The position numbers and the translations under genes were made by a program. The notes beneath the pieces were generated by a model that searched no databases, was not told where the DNA came from, and saw only the letters and a list, made by a program, of their open reading frames with translations. A DNA stretch of 64,000 nucleotides from Kingdonia uniflora (taxonomy: Eukaryota; Streptophyta; Magnoliopsida; Ranunculales; Circaeasteraceae), in NCBI GenBank assembly GCA_014058105.1, contig JACGCM010001929.1, positions 434,001-498,000 on the forward strand, in the 5' to 3' direction. This document shows, piece after piece, positions 11,819 to 22,659 of this stretch; the first letter of the stretch is position 1, and every line of letters starts with the position of its first letter.

Positions 11819-13040
11819 TGAAAGACCACCGTTAGTCTAATCAAAATCCTACTTAAAAAATTAATTTAGTAAAAGGGCAAGTTGGGTGTCAATCTGCAGA
11901 GATGTACGTTATTCTAGGGTAAACTAATATCTTTGGGAAATGGTGTTTGTTTTATCAAAATTCTACGTTAACTAGGTGTTAAAATTTATAATATTAAGGC
12001 TAACTAGACCTTCAGATTCTACTATATATTAGTATATTAGGTTTTAATCATTAGGTTTTGTGTCTAGTCCCCCAATCCACTATTTTAAATTGAATTTAAG
12101 GGGTCTAGAGTTCTTTCTTTTATCTCTCCACGATGACCAAATCAGAGAGCTCAACCCATTAAACTCTAGGTTGCTAACTTAGGGCCTATACTTCTTTGTG
12201 CGAATATAAGAATAATACCTAAGTCTAGAGGCTACTAAGTGCTATGAGAAATCAATCCCTTATTCAGGAGAGTTGATGAACAACCCTAAAGAGTGATCAA
12301 AAAACTCTGTCATACCTATTACCTATAAGAAAATCCTAAGATACACATATAGAGCTTCCTCCTTAAATCTAGTATGAGAGGATTAGCCCTGCATGATCGC
12401 AGTAAACAATAGATAGATATAGATTGACTAAATGAGTCATGGAATTAAGATATAAGTTAATAGTGATATAAACTTAGTTCTAATCCTCCAAAATAACCCA
12501 AAAATGAAAAAAAGGTTTGGAAAATAAGAACGTAACATTAAATAGAGAAACCCTGATCCTGAAATTTCCTAACTATCCCCAGTTCACTCCAGCAGCGTTA
12601 CACACACGTTCATTGAAGATTTTATCTTATTGGCCCTCCTTGGGATGTGCGTGAGAAGATCATGACTTTTTGTGCATGGTAACCGGCGACGATTGTCAGG
12701 TGGTGGTGGCCAGAATATCCCAACATTTTGGGTTTTCCTTCGCTTATCTTGTTGATGATGAATTTAGGTTTAGCCTGTAGATCTCTTATTTCAGAAATGA
12801 ATTTGGTTTTCAGAGATCCTAATTAGCCCAATTCTAACTAAAATTGATCTATTGAACTACTAGAGAGCCTCAATGTAATTTTGTTGTCATTTTAGGTCAG
12901 ATTTGGTACTTTTCTTACCAAATTGTCTCTAATAGTGTAGAGAACTTGAAAATGAGGTAACTAGGCAACAATTACATAAGAAGGGTTTCATGGTACCCAA
13001 AAGTACCTATAAAAGTGGTATAATTCTACACAAAAAATGT
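11819..13040 (-). repeat. 5' LTR of the Athila-type element
   Basis: Begins (plus strand) TTGAAAGACCACCGTTAG next to the primer site and is matched from 12350 onward by 3720-4440. Near the border is a GGGTGTCAATCTGCAGAGATG tract of the kind common in Athila LTRs; a related tract is at 45300. The outer end is not sharply defined: clear similarity to the other LTR fades after about 13035. Confidence 0.7.
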
Positions 13041-13529
13041 GCTTATCCCATGGTTTTGCTATCGAAAATGATAAATAGCCCCATTTCAAGGAAGTGCATT
13101 TCAAGGAAATGTAACCTATCTAGTATAGAGAGCATAATTCACTCAATATCTCCACCAAATGCACCCCAATATTCAACTAACAACAGAGGCTAGCCTGGTC
13201 GAGCTATCGAAAGTAATTGATAACCTCGATCCGTAGACTATAGAGAACTGCACTCTGATCATGGCGCGGACCATGTCATTCTTAGCTAGGGCTAAGCAAA
13301 AAATTGAGGAAACTTAAAAATTACAACAAACTGAACCAAGCCAAACCAAACCGAGCAAAATAGTTCGGTTTCTAAGAGGTCAGTTTTGGTTTATAAAAGT
13401 ACAAACTAACAAATTTTGGTTCGGTTTCAGTTCCTACACAATAACAATTAGAAGAAATCAAACTGAACCGATAACAACACCTAATAGAGCTAAAAACTTA
13501 TATCTCACACAAACCAAGAGTAAGGTCTG
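13041..13529. other. Spacer with TTCGGTTT-rich tract
   Basis: No gene. At 13330-13480 the words CCAAACCGA, GTTCGGTTT and TTTGGTTCGGTTT recur on both strands, a pattern typical of short plant DNA transposons, but I cannot define ends or target duplications. Confidence 0.3.
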
Positions 13530-14412
13530 TGTTCCAGGCTAAGCGAAGTATGGGCCGTGTCGGGCCATGAATAGTATTTGAGCCAGGCCAGGTCGGGCAA
13601 GCTAATCGTGAACTTAGCCTGCAACCTGCCTGTGAAAATACATGGGCCATAGGCGGGCTTGTTCGGGTTGGGCAGAGTTTATGTCGAGTTCTATGCGTCA
13701 GGTTTGGGCTAGGTTATATAGGTTGGGTTCGAGCCGAAGTTTAATCAAATTTGATGAAAATAGTACAATAAAACAGAAAAGTCCTTAGCTAAGAAAATAC
13801 TCTATAAGGGCAAGGGTTTGGCATGGATCCCTACCTGTTTATTAATTTTTGTAAACATTTAAGTGGGGGACATAAAACCTTACCTTTCTACAAGTAAAAT
13901 AAAAAGTAAAAATAACTCAATATAAAGTGCTCATTTCTCATTGTCACATATTGAGGAAGCATAACACCTTACCTCTTTAAATAATAAAAAAGACTACTCT
14001 AGTTCTAACTCTTCTTCTGATCCTTGAAGAACCTTGTCTTGATTTAAGTCTTCTGTTAAATGTCAATCTCTTAAACACATGGTCGCTTTAATTATAACAG
14101 GCGCTAAACTGCTCTTATAATTTGTTATCAACCGCCTAACACCGTTAAAAGCTATTTTGGATGCTACTGTTGATACTAGAATCATAAGAATATTGTAGGC
14201 CATAGCAGTTAAAATAAGAATCTTGATTTTATTAACTTTCCACCACTTTAAAACATTAAAAACCACATCATCTATTATACCCGAATCGAGGTAACGACTC
14301 AACTCGTTTGATCCTCTTCCACTATGGGCTCCTCGACGATTGTTTTCCTTTATTCTTTCTGTTGCAGTTTATGGTTGAGACAAGCTCGATTCAATATACG
14401 CCAATGGTGCAT
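13530..14412 (-). mobile_element. 3' part of a hAT DNA transposon
   Basis: Minus strand: C-terminal transposase (about 14040-14320) followed by 300 bases of non-coding DNA and a terminal zone at 13530-13740 rich in GGGCCGTGTCGGGCC and GGCCAGGTCGGGC words, the usual subterminal composition of plant hAT elements. The upstream part of the transposase is absent. The copy stops where the CACTA end begins, so it was interrupted or the elements are joined at a breakpoint. Confidence 0.65.
14040..14320 (-). pseudogene. hAT transposase, C-terminal dimerisation region
   Basis: The minus strand reads ELSRYLDSGIID, then VLKWWKVNKIKILILTAMA and LMILVSTVASKIAF, then RRLITNYKSSLAPVIIKATM. This follows the hAT family C-terminal signature (a D-x-L-x-W-W-K start, then L-S-x-x-A-x-D-x-L-x-x-x-x-S-T-V-A-S-E-x-x-F, then R-x-x-L-x-P). 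The Glu usually after VAS is Lys. In hAT transposases this region mediates dimerisation and part of catalysis. Only about 80 residues remain of a protein normally near 650, so it is a fragment. Confidence 0.8.
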
Positions 14413-14950
14413 CACTACAAGAAAAACCACCTTTAAGGATGACAAAAAAGTGTCCCAAAATGCTACTAACCCGTCCCTACAGCTATTAGGGACGTCTTTA
14501 GGGATGGTAAAGTGTTGTCCCTTTAGGGTGGCGTCCTAAATACATTAGAGACGGACACATCTATTTCTAATACTATTAAGGACGGCTTTAAAGATGCCAA
14601 AAATCCTCCTCTAAAGGTCTTTGTTTTTCAACTCCTTTAGGGACGGAGTACAACCGTCCCTAATACATAATATTAGAGACGAATCTGTTTGCCTCTAAAG
14701 GTTTGGTGCTAAATTTTCCCGCCAGCGCCAATATTTTTGGGGTTCAATTATTCTGTCTCTAATACACAATATTTGAGACAAATTTATTTGTCTCTAAAAG
14801 TATGGCGTCAAATTTTCCCGTCAGTGCCAATATTATTGGGGATAGATTATTTTGTCTCTAATACATAACATTTGAGACAAAGTTGTGTATCTCTAAAAGT
14901 ATGGCACAAATATTAATATAGACAGAATAAATCATCCTTAAAGAAGGTAA
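14410..14950 (+). mobile_element. CACTA (En/Spm-type) transposon, left end
   Basis: The plus strand at 14413 reads CACTACAAGAAAAA, the canonical plant CACTA terminal inverted repeat, preceded by CAT as a possible 3-bp target duplication. The next 500 bases hold subterminal repeats on both strands: GTCCCTAC, TTAGGGACG, GAGACGGAC, GGGACGGAGT, ACCGTCCCTAAT and several copies of TTTGTCTCTAA. I found no matching TTTTTCTTGTAGTG end downstream, so the right end is diverged, deleted or outside what I can recognise. Confidence 0.75.
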
Positions 14951-17585
14951 TGCTAAATGTAATATTTTTGCAATTTGAATTACGCCCTGTTAGATAGTAC
15001 AAATCATTCATCAACCACAAGTTAATTTAAAAGAGATAAATATTTATTTACAAGGTTTCACAAACACCAATTTTATATAAATAAATAAGGTCTCAATCCC
15101 TCTAGAACATTAAAAATTATTGTTCAATCACTAAATACAACTTGAGTATTCAAATTAATTATCCAACCTCTTACACACTAAACATGGAACCATCGACACA
15201 CGAACAATATCTCTACGTATAATAAAAACTTGCTTGTATCGGTCCCATATTTGTTAAGAAACTACCTAAAAAAAAAATCAAATTGTTACAACCTCAACCA
15301 CAACATATAAAAGTAATTGCAAACCAAAAGATAATAAAACAATGAAGTACACAGTATGAAACTAAAAATATTAAAAATCAAGTGACGCGTCACATCTATA
15401 TCTGAATCCTCCGTGGAAGCAAATTAAATAGGAGAAATTCTACCAAAAATTTGGCAGTACTTCCCCCTGTAAATTGGACATTTCTATTTTGTACCTACTA
15501 GAAAAGATATACAATTTATAAACACTCAAGTGAATAACTTAATCTTTTGGTTTGAGAACGCTCAGGGCCAGTATACACATAACACGCTCCAAATTTCTAA
15601 GATTCTAAAATCCACACAAATCGCACGACAATTGGATATCACATTAAGGTCATATACACCAAGAAGGATAAACACTCAAGTGAATAACGTAATCTACTCA
15701 TAAATATACACCAAGAAGGAACCATACCTGAAAGGACTAGGAGACTCTTGTAACTAATATTTTGTCCAAAAAGAATATGACAGCGAATCTACAAAAAACA
15801 AAAGAAATATCTGTAAAAAAGTTCTCCACAATTTTAATCAGCATAAGTTAATATAAATTAAATCATAAAACTTACCATTTACTTCCGAGATGCCAAAATA
15901 TATCACCATTGAAGTTCCACCATTGTTTCCTGAGTAACCGAACTCCCTCAAATTCTACTGAACTATTATGCTTGATTTAATTTGGCAAAATTAGAGATAA
16001 ATTCCATCATACTAACCAAATAATTTTGACGTATATTCTTGACAAACATGGCAAACGGACTCCCTCCATCAAATTTTGTGATATGCGAGCAAGAACCGGC
16101 TTCTAGACGGCTTGAAAGAGTAGATGTTAGCACATATATAACTCAAATTCAAGATAGCAGAGATACAACAAATGAAGCATACAGTCGTACAACAAAGACA
16201 GTGTACTCAAGTTGATGCCATCTACATTCTAAGAAAAAAATTTGATGCCATCTAAAAAAATACAATATTTACAATCGTCATATTATAAATGTGTTATATG
16301 TTTATGTATCCATATATGTTGTGTATATATATACCAGCTACCTTTATGACCATTATAATTTGAAATGCAATTTCCAAGTATTTCTTTAAAATTGAACCTA
16401 ACAAATTATATTAGCTAATTTGAAAATAAGCACGGGAAGTAGTATTTACTTTACAGATTATCACAAATAGTTTTACTTTTTATATATTAGCTAAACTCGT
16501 GAACTTTTCCAGGTTTTATCGATATTAGGACCTTTAGATATGACAGGAGAAATTGGGGGTTATGTTCAATATCTCACAACCTTTCACATTGAAAAGCAAG
16601 AAACTTTCTCAAGTTATTCATTTTAAGGAAAGAAAACAAATTACAATAAAAATTGCCTATGAAGGACTTATAGAGGTGGCATCCCAATGTAAAGTTGCTT
16701 AAATTTCCTTGTAGTTGAAAAGCAAGGAAAAAGAAAGATCCTAGACCTTTATTTATTTCTCCTACAATATCGGTCCCTTGTGACCTCTGTAATTGCAATA
16801 ACATTTTGAGTAATGGACATCCCCGGACATCTATATCCCTGATTAGGAGAGATAGTTAAGAAGCTTGTTTACAAATTTCAGTCCCAGAGATAAGGAAATA
16901 TGCTAGTACTTAAGGTACCTTAATGTGTCACCAGAAATACGCAGAGCATCAATGTTCAGAAGAGCATGAAATAGAAATTCAGCTTTCTCATAGTACTAAA
17001 ATAAGGTATAGTACACAAATATGTTATGAGATGTTATTTAAGTTAAGATTAATAGTGAAAATAATATTAGTGAAGGCAATTAATGCCTCAGTAATTATTG
17101 GAGCAATATCTTTTTCCATAAACTCTCTAACTTTTTTTCTTCTGAGATCTTGCTCTGCGGGGTCAAAAGATCATCATATTAAAAATAGTTTGATACTATA
17201 GTTTCCAAAATTAGATGAGAACAATTAGTACTCAGTAAGAGATAATACACATATCTTCTAAAAAATTACTAAGTTGTTCTTTTTTACAGATGGCCATTCA
17301 AACAAAAATTGAGTTGAACATTCTGTTACTGTTTTAGAAAGACTGAAATATGTACTACATAGTTTAAAAATGTTTACCAGTTATGTACTAAATATATAAT
17401 TTTAGAACCGCCTCAATGTTAGTGTAATGGATTGCATCAAGTTTTTGGATTGCAATGAGTCTTTCCTACCTTTAACATCTTAAATCCGATTCTTTTATCA
17501 ACGTTGAGTTATAAGACCAAGTGTATAAAAACATAATACACCCAATTGAGTTATGTCTGAACACAATCAGACTCATTAACAACTG
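14951..17585. other. Unassigned AT-rich DNA, possibly CACTA interior
   Basis: No convincing coding region. The open frame on the minus strand at 16574-16804 is Phe/Leu-rich and isolated. A short partial duplication is visible: AAACACTCAAGTGAATAAC occurs at about 15518 and 15668, and ATACACCAAGAAGGA at about 15656 and 15707. Confidence 0.35.
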
Positions 17586-17589
17586 GGAT

Positions 17590-18880
17590 GCACCATCTCC
17601 TACCTCTTCCGGTCTTGCATTCTTCGGTCTTTCTCATTGCTAGGATCCTTCTGCTTCTTGGATCACTATAGACATAGACAACATAAAGATTTAGACAACA
17701 AAAACTCCCCGGTTGTTTCTATTTACATTACCACTACGCATACGCTAAAGTAGTTATGCAAATAGTACTGGCTTAGAGTGAGGCTTGAGACATTCATAGT
17801 CCATTGCGGACTCTATGCTTTTTTTAGGCAAACGACTCTATAGACATGACCCCGCTATTGAGCTAACGACTCTATAGACATGACCGCTCCTTCGTTCTAT
17901 TCACTTACGTACGGAGATCCACAAAGCGTTATAGCTGCCTACATCTGTCTATGATGTGATTTTCAAGGACCAAAATTCTTAAGGTTCGGTAGTGGTAGAG
18001 TTGGGGCCTTCTGCAAAAAAGAAAAAAAAGCTGAGGAGTGTGTTGCAGTCAATCTTTCGTATGCTAGCGTCTCTCTATAAAGAAATCTGATTCAGCTATG
18101 GGGGACTTGCCTACTCATAGGAAGAAGGGTTTAAATAGAGTAAGGATCTTATTTTAAACACTAAAGACAATTAACAAACTTGCGTACGCTGAACAAAAAA
18201 AGAAGAAGAGAAGCAAGTGAGAGTCATGCGCCGTCTAAACTACGTGAGCCACTACACCGATGGGCTACATACCCCTAAAAAACTAGAACTTGCGTACGAT
18301 GAAATCACCTATATGACTAGAAAGAATAAGCCATGATGGAAAAGAGGTAGCATAGAATGAATAAGCAATGATTGAAAAGAGATATCGTTGAGAGAGAAGA
18401 CAAACCTATTAAAAAGGTTAAGATGCGACTATAGCCACTGAGCCAGACCGAAGCAAAGGTATAATTGGGAAAAGCAGAAGATCAGTAGCGCATAGGCGCC
18501 ACTAACTACTACCCAGATAGGAGACCGAACCTTTGCAGTATAGGCTTTTTTTGGAAGGGTGTTCAGATGATAATTGAATATCATCAAAAGGCTGGTGAAG
18601 GTTCAGATGGAGGGTGGAGGTTGAGGTGGAGGAGTCTTTATGCAAGCCGTTTGCGGTGAGAGTCGCACGTACAGTTTTAAGGGAGGTTCGCATGTCTATG
18701 CTACCTTTGTTCTTCTTGTCCTTCTATTCTAGCCCACTGATAAAAGGTTCTGCCAAGGATCATTTTCTTTCGTCTTATTTTCATGTGTTAACAGTTTTTT
18801 TTTCAAAATCAAACCACCGCAACACACCCACCTTTGACGTAGTGCTTTCTACCTTTCTACTAGGTTATGTCTATAACTAG
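17590..18880 (+). other. Probable nuclear insertion of organellar (mitochondrial) DNA
   Basis: Base composition and word use change here: more GC and phrases such as AACGACTCTATAGACATGACC (given as two near-copies at about 17828 and 17866), TTCATAGTCCATTGCGGACTC and CTATGGGGGACTTGCC, unlike the AT-rich flanks. Near its end lies a group II intron domain V (18644-18677), which in plants means mitochondrial or plastid origin. I judge mitochondrial more likely from style alone; the intron and gene are not identified. The borders are approximate. Confidence 0.5.
18644..18677 (+). ncRNA. Group II intron domain V relic
   Basis: The 34 bases start AAGCCGTTTGCGGTGAGAG and end TCGCACGTACAGTTT. They match the domain V hairpin consensus: lower stem AAGCCGT with ACAGTTT, catalytic AGC triad at positions 2-4, GTGAGAG tetraloop region, and upper stem TGCG/CGCA with the usual bulge. 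One lower-stem pair is C-A instead of C-G. Domain V is the catalytic heart of the ribozyme. In nuclear DNA, without the other domains identified, it is a relic. Confidence 0.65.
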
Positions 18881-19470
18881 TTGATCGAAATCCTAAGTCA
18901 AAACCTGAATACCGACATAAGAAAAACTACTTCAGGTATTCAAAATCTATTTTAAAACAGGCCAGAAAGCTCTTAACTGTACAAACAATTCATATAAAAT
19001 CTACTACTCTTGTATCAGCATTACTCCAAACCTCATTGGTAACTTAGATTGGTAAAAGACATTATTCAATTACTAGAAATTATCTCTGCTACTCTTACAT
19101 CTAGCAAATAAAATTAGCAATGGTGATCTACATAAATGGGATTCCTCCAATGAAGACTATTGAATTTGAGTACTAAAAATTACTGATACACTAACTTCAA
19201 TTGGGCTTGATTCATTGTTGGGTTTCGTCGATTGCTATAACTAGAAACAAACCAAAACCCTAACCCCAATTCAATCAAATCCTTCTATGAAACCAATGCA
19301 AACAATAACAACAACAACAAACCAAAACCCCTAAACCTCCTCAACCCATGAGATCTCTCCCCCCAAACCTATTAGAAGACCCAAAACCTCTTCCACTACC
19401 AATGATATTGGAGAAATTATAGAGAATCATGGAGAGAAAGAGAGATTACAGAGAAAGATTAAGTTAGAGG
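18881..19470. other. Spacer, no gene seen
   Basis: At 19245-19350 there is a CAAAACCCTAAACC-rich and CAA-rich stretch and at 19425-19460 a GA-rich stretch, as in plant 5' leaders. No coding region follows. It ends at the breakpoint with Tat copy A. Confidence 0.35.
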
Positions 19471-20090
19471 AACCAAATCTTGTGATAATATTTTCCCATA
19501 TGAACTTGATTACCTTTTTTTCTCTAGTTCGGCAAAATGGAACCATTTTGACACCCTTGGCTAAGTAATTTGTTTTCACGAGTAGGAGGTTTCGGTTGCC
19601 TGACGTGGCTAGAAAATTCTCCTACAAGGTAGAGGGCCCCTCATTTAAATGGCCAAAATACTTTACTCGCATGTAGTTCGAGTGCTTGGGCTCTTATCAA
19701 ATGTCCACGCCATTGATAGGCATCGCACTTCCATGAATGGTCTTTGGCCTGTTTCTCATTTTTAGCTAGAATACTCCTTACATGATAGCCCTGTTTGCGA
19801 GTGAGCGTCCTGTTGTATGAGATCCACATGTTCCTTTGTGCAGTTCTTTAACCATTCCATTGACATCTTTTTGTGAGAGACATTTCAGATAACCGACCGC
19901 TTGAATAACTTATTCTCCAATACTGTAATGTTTTGAATTTTTAATTATTTGCCTTTTTCTTTCGGATCGTCTGGGAGGTCGCTGTCATACTTAATTTTTA
20001 GCCCTATTTATCTTAGGAAGGGATTTCTCCAATCGTCTTTCTCCTCTTCATCGCACCCAATATTGATTGTACATATCGAGGCATGATCGA
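19471..20090 (-). pseudogene. Integrase N-terminal part, Tat copy A (truncated)
   Basis: The minus strand carries the zinc-domain region in pieces (about 19640-19900, including KEHVDLIQQDAHSQTG) and the start of the catalytic core. The last recognisable homology to copy A' (43600-43735) is the stretch reading ATGGGAAAATATTATCAC, after which the sequence changes completely. The break falls between the first and second catalytic Asp positions, so the core is incomplete. The frame shifts at least twice. Confidence 0.75.
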
Positions 20091-20099
20091 TGTTGGAGG

Positions 20100-21060
20100 T
20101 TGATACCACTTCGATCTTGAGATATCTAGCTTATGTACCCAGCACACCAACAAAGTAAGCGAGTGAGTCGACATGTCAATTTTTGCCACAAGATAAGTAT
20201 TTTAGCATCGCCTTCTTGAATTTGCTCATTCTTTCGGCCACCCGTGCTATACAGTCGACCATCTTCCCATTCTTTTTTTATACTGCTTGGAGTAGTGGTG
20301 GACTATATAAGCAGTAAATCGGTGTATACCAAAATTTTATGTATACCAATCTCTAATCCAATATCCAGTCCGTGGATTATGGCCTCGTATTCTGTAACAT
20401 TATTTGAGGCTTAGAAATTGAATCGTATTGATTTTTTGATTATGTCATTAGATGGAGTGAAAAGTACGATTCCTAATCCTTATCCGGCAGGTCCTGTCGA
20501 TCCATCTATTAGAAGTCTCCAACCTTCTTTTATTAGCCATTCTGCCCTTTTATAAAAGGTATTGGCAAGTAGTTCGACTTCATGTTCCTCTACTATTTCA
20601 ATGTCATGTTCTTCCCAATTTGGATCTTTGACAGGGAAGTTGGCCAAGAAGTCAATTACGGGCTTGCCCCTTATATGATGTTATCTATTCGAGCCTAATG
20701 TCTCTCCCCCCCGACTCTCCGATCATTGCGGACTCGGTATGATTTCTCTTTTTTGGATAACACCTATCGAAGGGGATATTTCATTATAACTTTCACTGAA
20801 TGGGCTTCGATGTAGTGCTTCAACTATTGCGACATGTAAGTAAATGTTATGATGAGCTTCTTGATGTTAGAATAACTTGTCTCTATAAGAGTAAGCATCT
20901 TGCTTATGAAGTATATTGTTTTTTTAATCTTCCCTTCTAATTGGATCAGGACAGAGCTTAGAGAGTTCTCTGTTATTGGGAGATAAATTGTCAACTCTTT
21001 GTCTTCCATTGGCGTACTCATCATTAGATGTTTTCCGAGGTACTTTTTAAACTCTTGCAA
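20100..21060 (-). pseudogene. RT-linked RNase H and second (archaeal-type) RNase H, Tat copy A
   Basis: 20824-21060 encodes the RT-linked RNase H start: MMSTPMEDKELTIYLPITE, then SVLIQLEGKIKKTIYFISKM. From about 20560 to 20100 follows a second RNase H: WRLLIDGSTGPAG with the first catalytic Asp, NNVTEYEAIIHGLDIGLEIG with the catalytic Glu, and LVYTDLLLI with the next Asp. A second RNase H of this type between the first and integrase is a known hallmark of the plant Tat lineage. Stops interrupt both. Confidence 0.75.
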
Positions 21061-21099
21061 AATAGCTTGACATTCTTCTGTCCAATCAACATCTTTATT

Positions 21100-21950
21100 C
21101 TATTTTCCCTTTCCCCTTTTAGTAGATCTGCGAAGTAGCATAAACAACCATAAGTAATGATATGATGATTTGGAAATGAATTTGTTGATAGATGCAGTCT
21201 TACCAGCTAGTTTCTATACATCTTTCTTAGTATTTGGCGATGGCCTGGATATTAGAGCTCGAATCAATTATAGGTCTGCTTCTATCCCTTTCTTACTAAT
21301 CAGATGTCCAAGGATTTTACCAGATTATACACCGAATTGATATTTGTCTGGATTAAGCTTTATTTTGTACAATCGTAAATTGTTGAAAATATTTTCAAGA
21401 GGTTTGTAACGTGATCTTCTTTTTTTAAAACTTTTACAGAGCATGCCTTCAATGTATACTTCTGCGGTCTTCCCCAAAAGTTCCTTAAATATACTAGTTA
21501 CTAACCGTTAGTAAGTTGTTATAGTATTTTTTAGCCAGAATGTCATAACTCTGTAATAATAGAGGCATCTCTCTATGATGAATGTAGTTTTCTCCTGGTC
21601 TATATCTAAGAGCGGTATCTGATTGTATTCCAAATCAACGTCCATCATGGAAAGTAGCTCATGCCGCACGCTTGAGTCTAATAATTAATGGATGATCAAA
21701 AGTAGAAGCTATCCTTCGACGTGTGTTTGTTTAGATTGATGAAATCTACATAGACTCAGACTTTCCCATTCCTCTTTGGGACTACTGCGATGTTCGAGAT
21801 CCATTATGAGTACTTGGCTTCTCTGATAAAATCTATACTTCAATTAGTATATCGACCTCCCTGTTGACCTCATCTCTGAGTCGGGGCGATAGGCTCTTCT
21901 AGTTTTTTTACTGCTGTAACTTAGTCCCTTACACTTAGCTTGTGGCAAGC
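21100..21950 (-). pseudogene. Reverse transcriptase, Tat copy A
   Basis: Degenerate RT, readable in pieces: PLLDIDQEKTTFIIERCLYY, then TFWLKNTITTYQRLVTSIF, then KLNPDKYQFGV and LGHLISKKGIEAD. The catalytic Y-I-D-D-M box is YIEGM at about 21445-21462, so both Asp residues are lost. Stops and frameshifts are frequent. It would synthesise the cDNA if intact. Confidence 0.8.
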
Positions 21951-22157
21951 TAAATCTGGTTTGACTTCTGGCATTTCCCTGAATGTCCATGCATATACAT
22001 CTTTATAAGCTCGAAGGAATTATACTAAGACTTCTTTCTCCTTTTGATCGAGCATGGTACCAGCAAATGTGCCTCTGTCTCGTCCGTCGATTTTAACATA
22101 CTTCATTGATTTGACTATAAGAAGTTGATCCTTGATGGGATCAGCAGCCTATAATTG

Positions 22158-22640
22158 CTATAAAGCCAATTTAACTGATGTATCAATTATGTTTGATACT
22201 ATATTCATACCAGCACGAGTGAGTTTTTGACTTTCTTTGATTTCATATATTCCATCATTCCGTTTGAAGCAAAGTGCTTGATGGTATGTGAAAGTTATTG
22301 CTTTTATATTGTATAACAGGTAACGCCCCATAATACCAAAGTATTGAGACTTCGCGTTGATTACATAAAAATTTAGGTCAAGTATTGTGGGAATAGCTGT
22401 TATAGGTAGAACGACTCTTCTCACCCATTCTTCTTTGGATCCATTGAATCTGCTATTATCCAGCTTACTTATTTTTAACTTATCGGTAAGTCCCATCTGT
22501 TCGATTCTACTCTAAAAAAGGACTTCTATAATGCTGCCCGTATCCACCATCATTGAGTACATGACAAAGTTTTTCATCTTCAGAATGATGACTAGTGTAT
22601 CATGATGTGAAAACTTTATATACCCTGTATTGTAATCTCC
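22158..22640 (-). pseudogene. Aspartic protease, Tat copy A
   Basis: Active site MMVDTGSI at about 22533-22555 with the D-T-G triad intact, followed after a frame interruption by a 112-residue open piece (22158-22496): NSRFNGSKEEWVRRVVLPIT, then SQYFGIMGRYLLYNIKAITF and CFKRNDGIYEIKESQKL. This matches the C-terminal half of the protease in copies A', B, B' and C. Confidence 0.8.
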
Positions 22641-22659
22641 GAATGAAATACCAATTCGC

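Larger units (their letters stand above)
3720..13040 (-). mobile_element. Athila-type LTR element without recognisable pol
   Basis: Two direct repeats (about 3720-4440 and 12350-13040) enclose about 8 kb. A primer site on the inner side of the right-hand repeat (11797-11818, minus strand) matches the Athila-lineage site. The element is therefore minus-strand, with its 5' LTR at the high-coordinate end. Inside are three degenerate minus-strand reading frames (about 9850-10710, 7490-8330, 5840-6700) and a conserved tail motif at 8930-9010. I see no protease, RT, RNase H or integrase motif, so the element was either non-autonomous or lost gag-pol by deletion. Confidence 0.65.

Noticed and set aside
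13721..13735. tRNA-like B box (GGTTGGGTTCGAGCC)
   Set aside because: No A box or cloverleaf around it; it belongs to the GGGC-rich hAT subterminal zone. A similar GGGTTCGAAACC at about 44194 is inside integrase.
16574..16804. Minus-strand frame faintly resembling leucine-rich repeats
   Set aside because: One short Leu/Phe-rich frame without the LxxLxLxxN periodicity; chance is likelier.
18614..18880. 88-codon plus-strand frame over the domain V hairpin as a host gene
   Set aside because: It reads through the group II intron domain V; the part after 18700 may be organellar exon, but I could not identify it.
14413..19470. Complete CACTA element with both ends
   Set aside because: No TTTTTCTTGTAGTG or close variant was found downstream, so only the left end is claimed.
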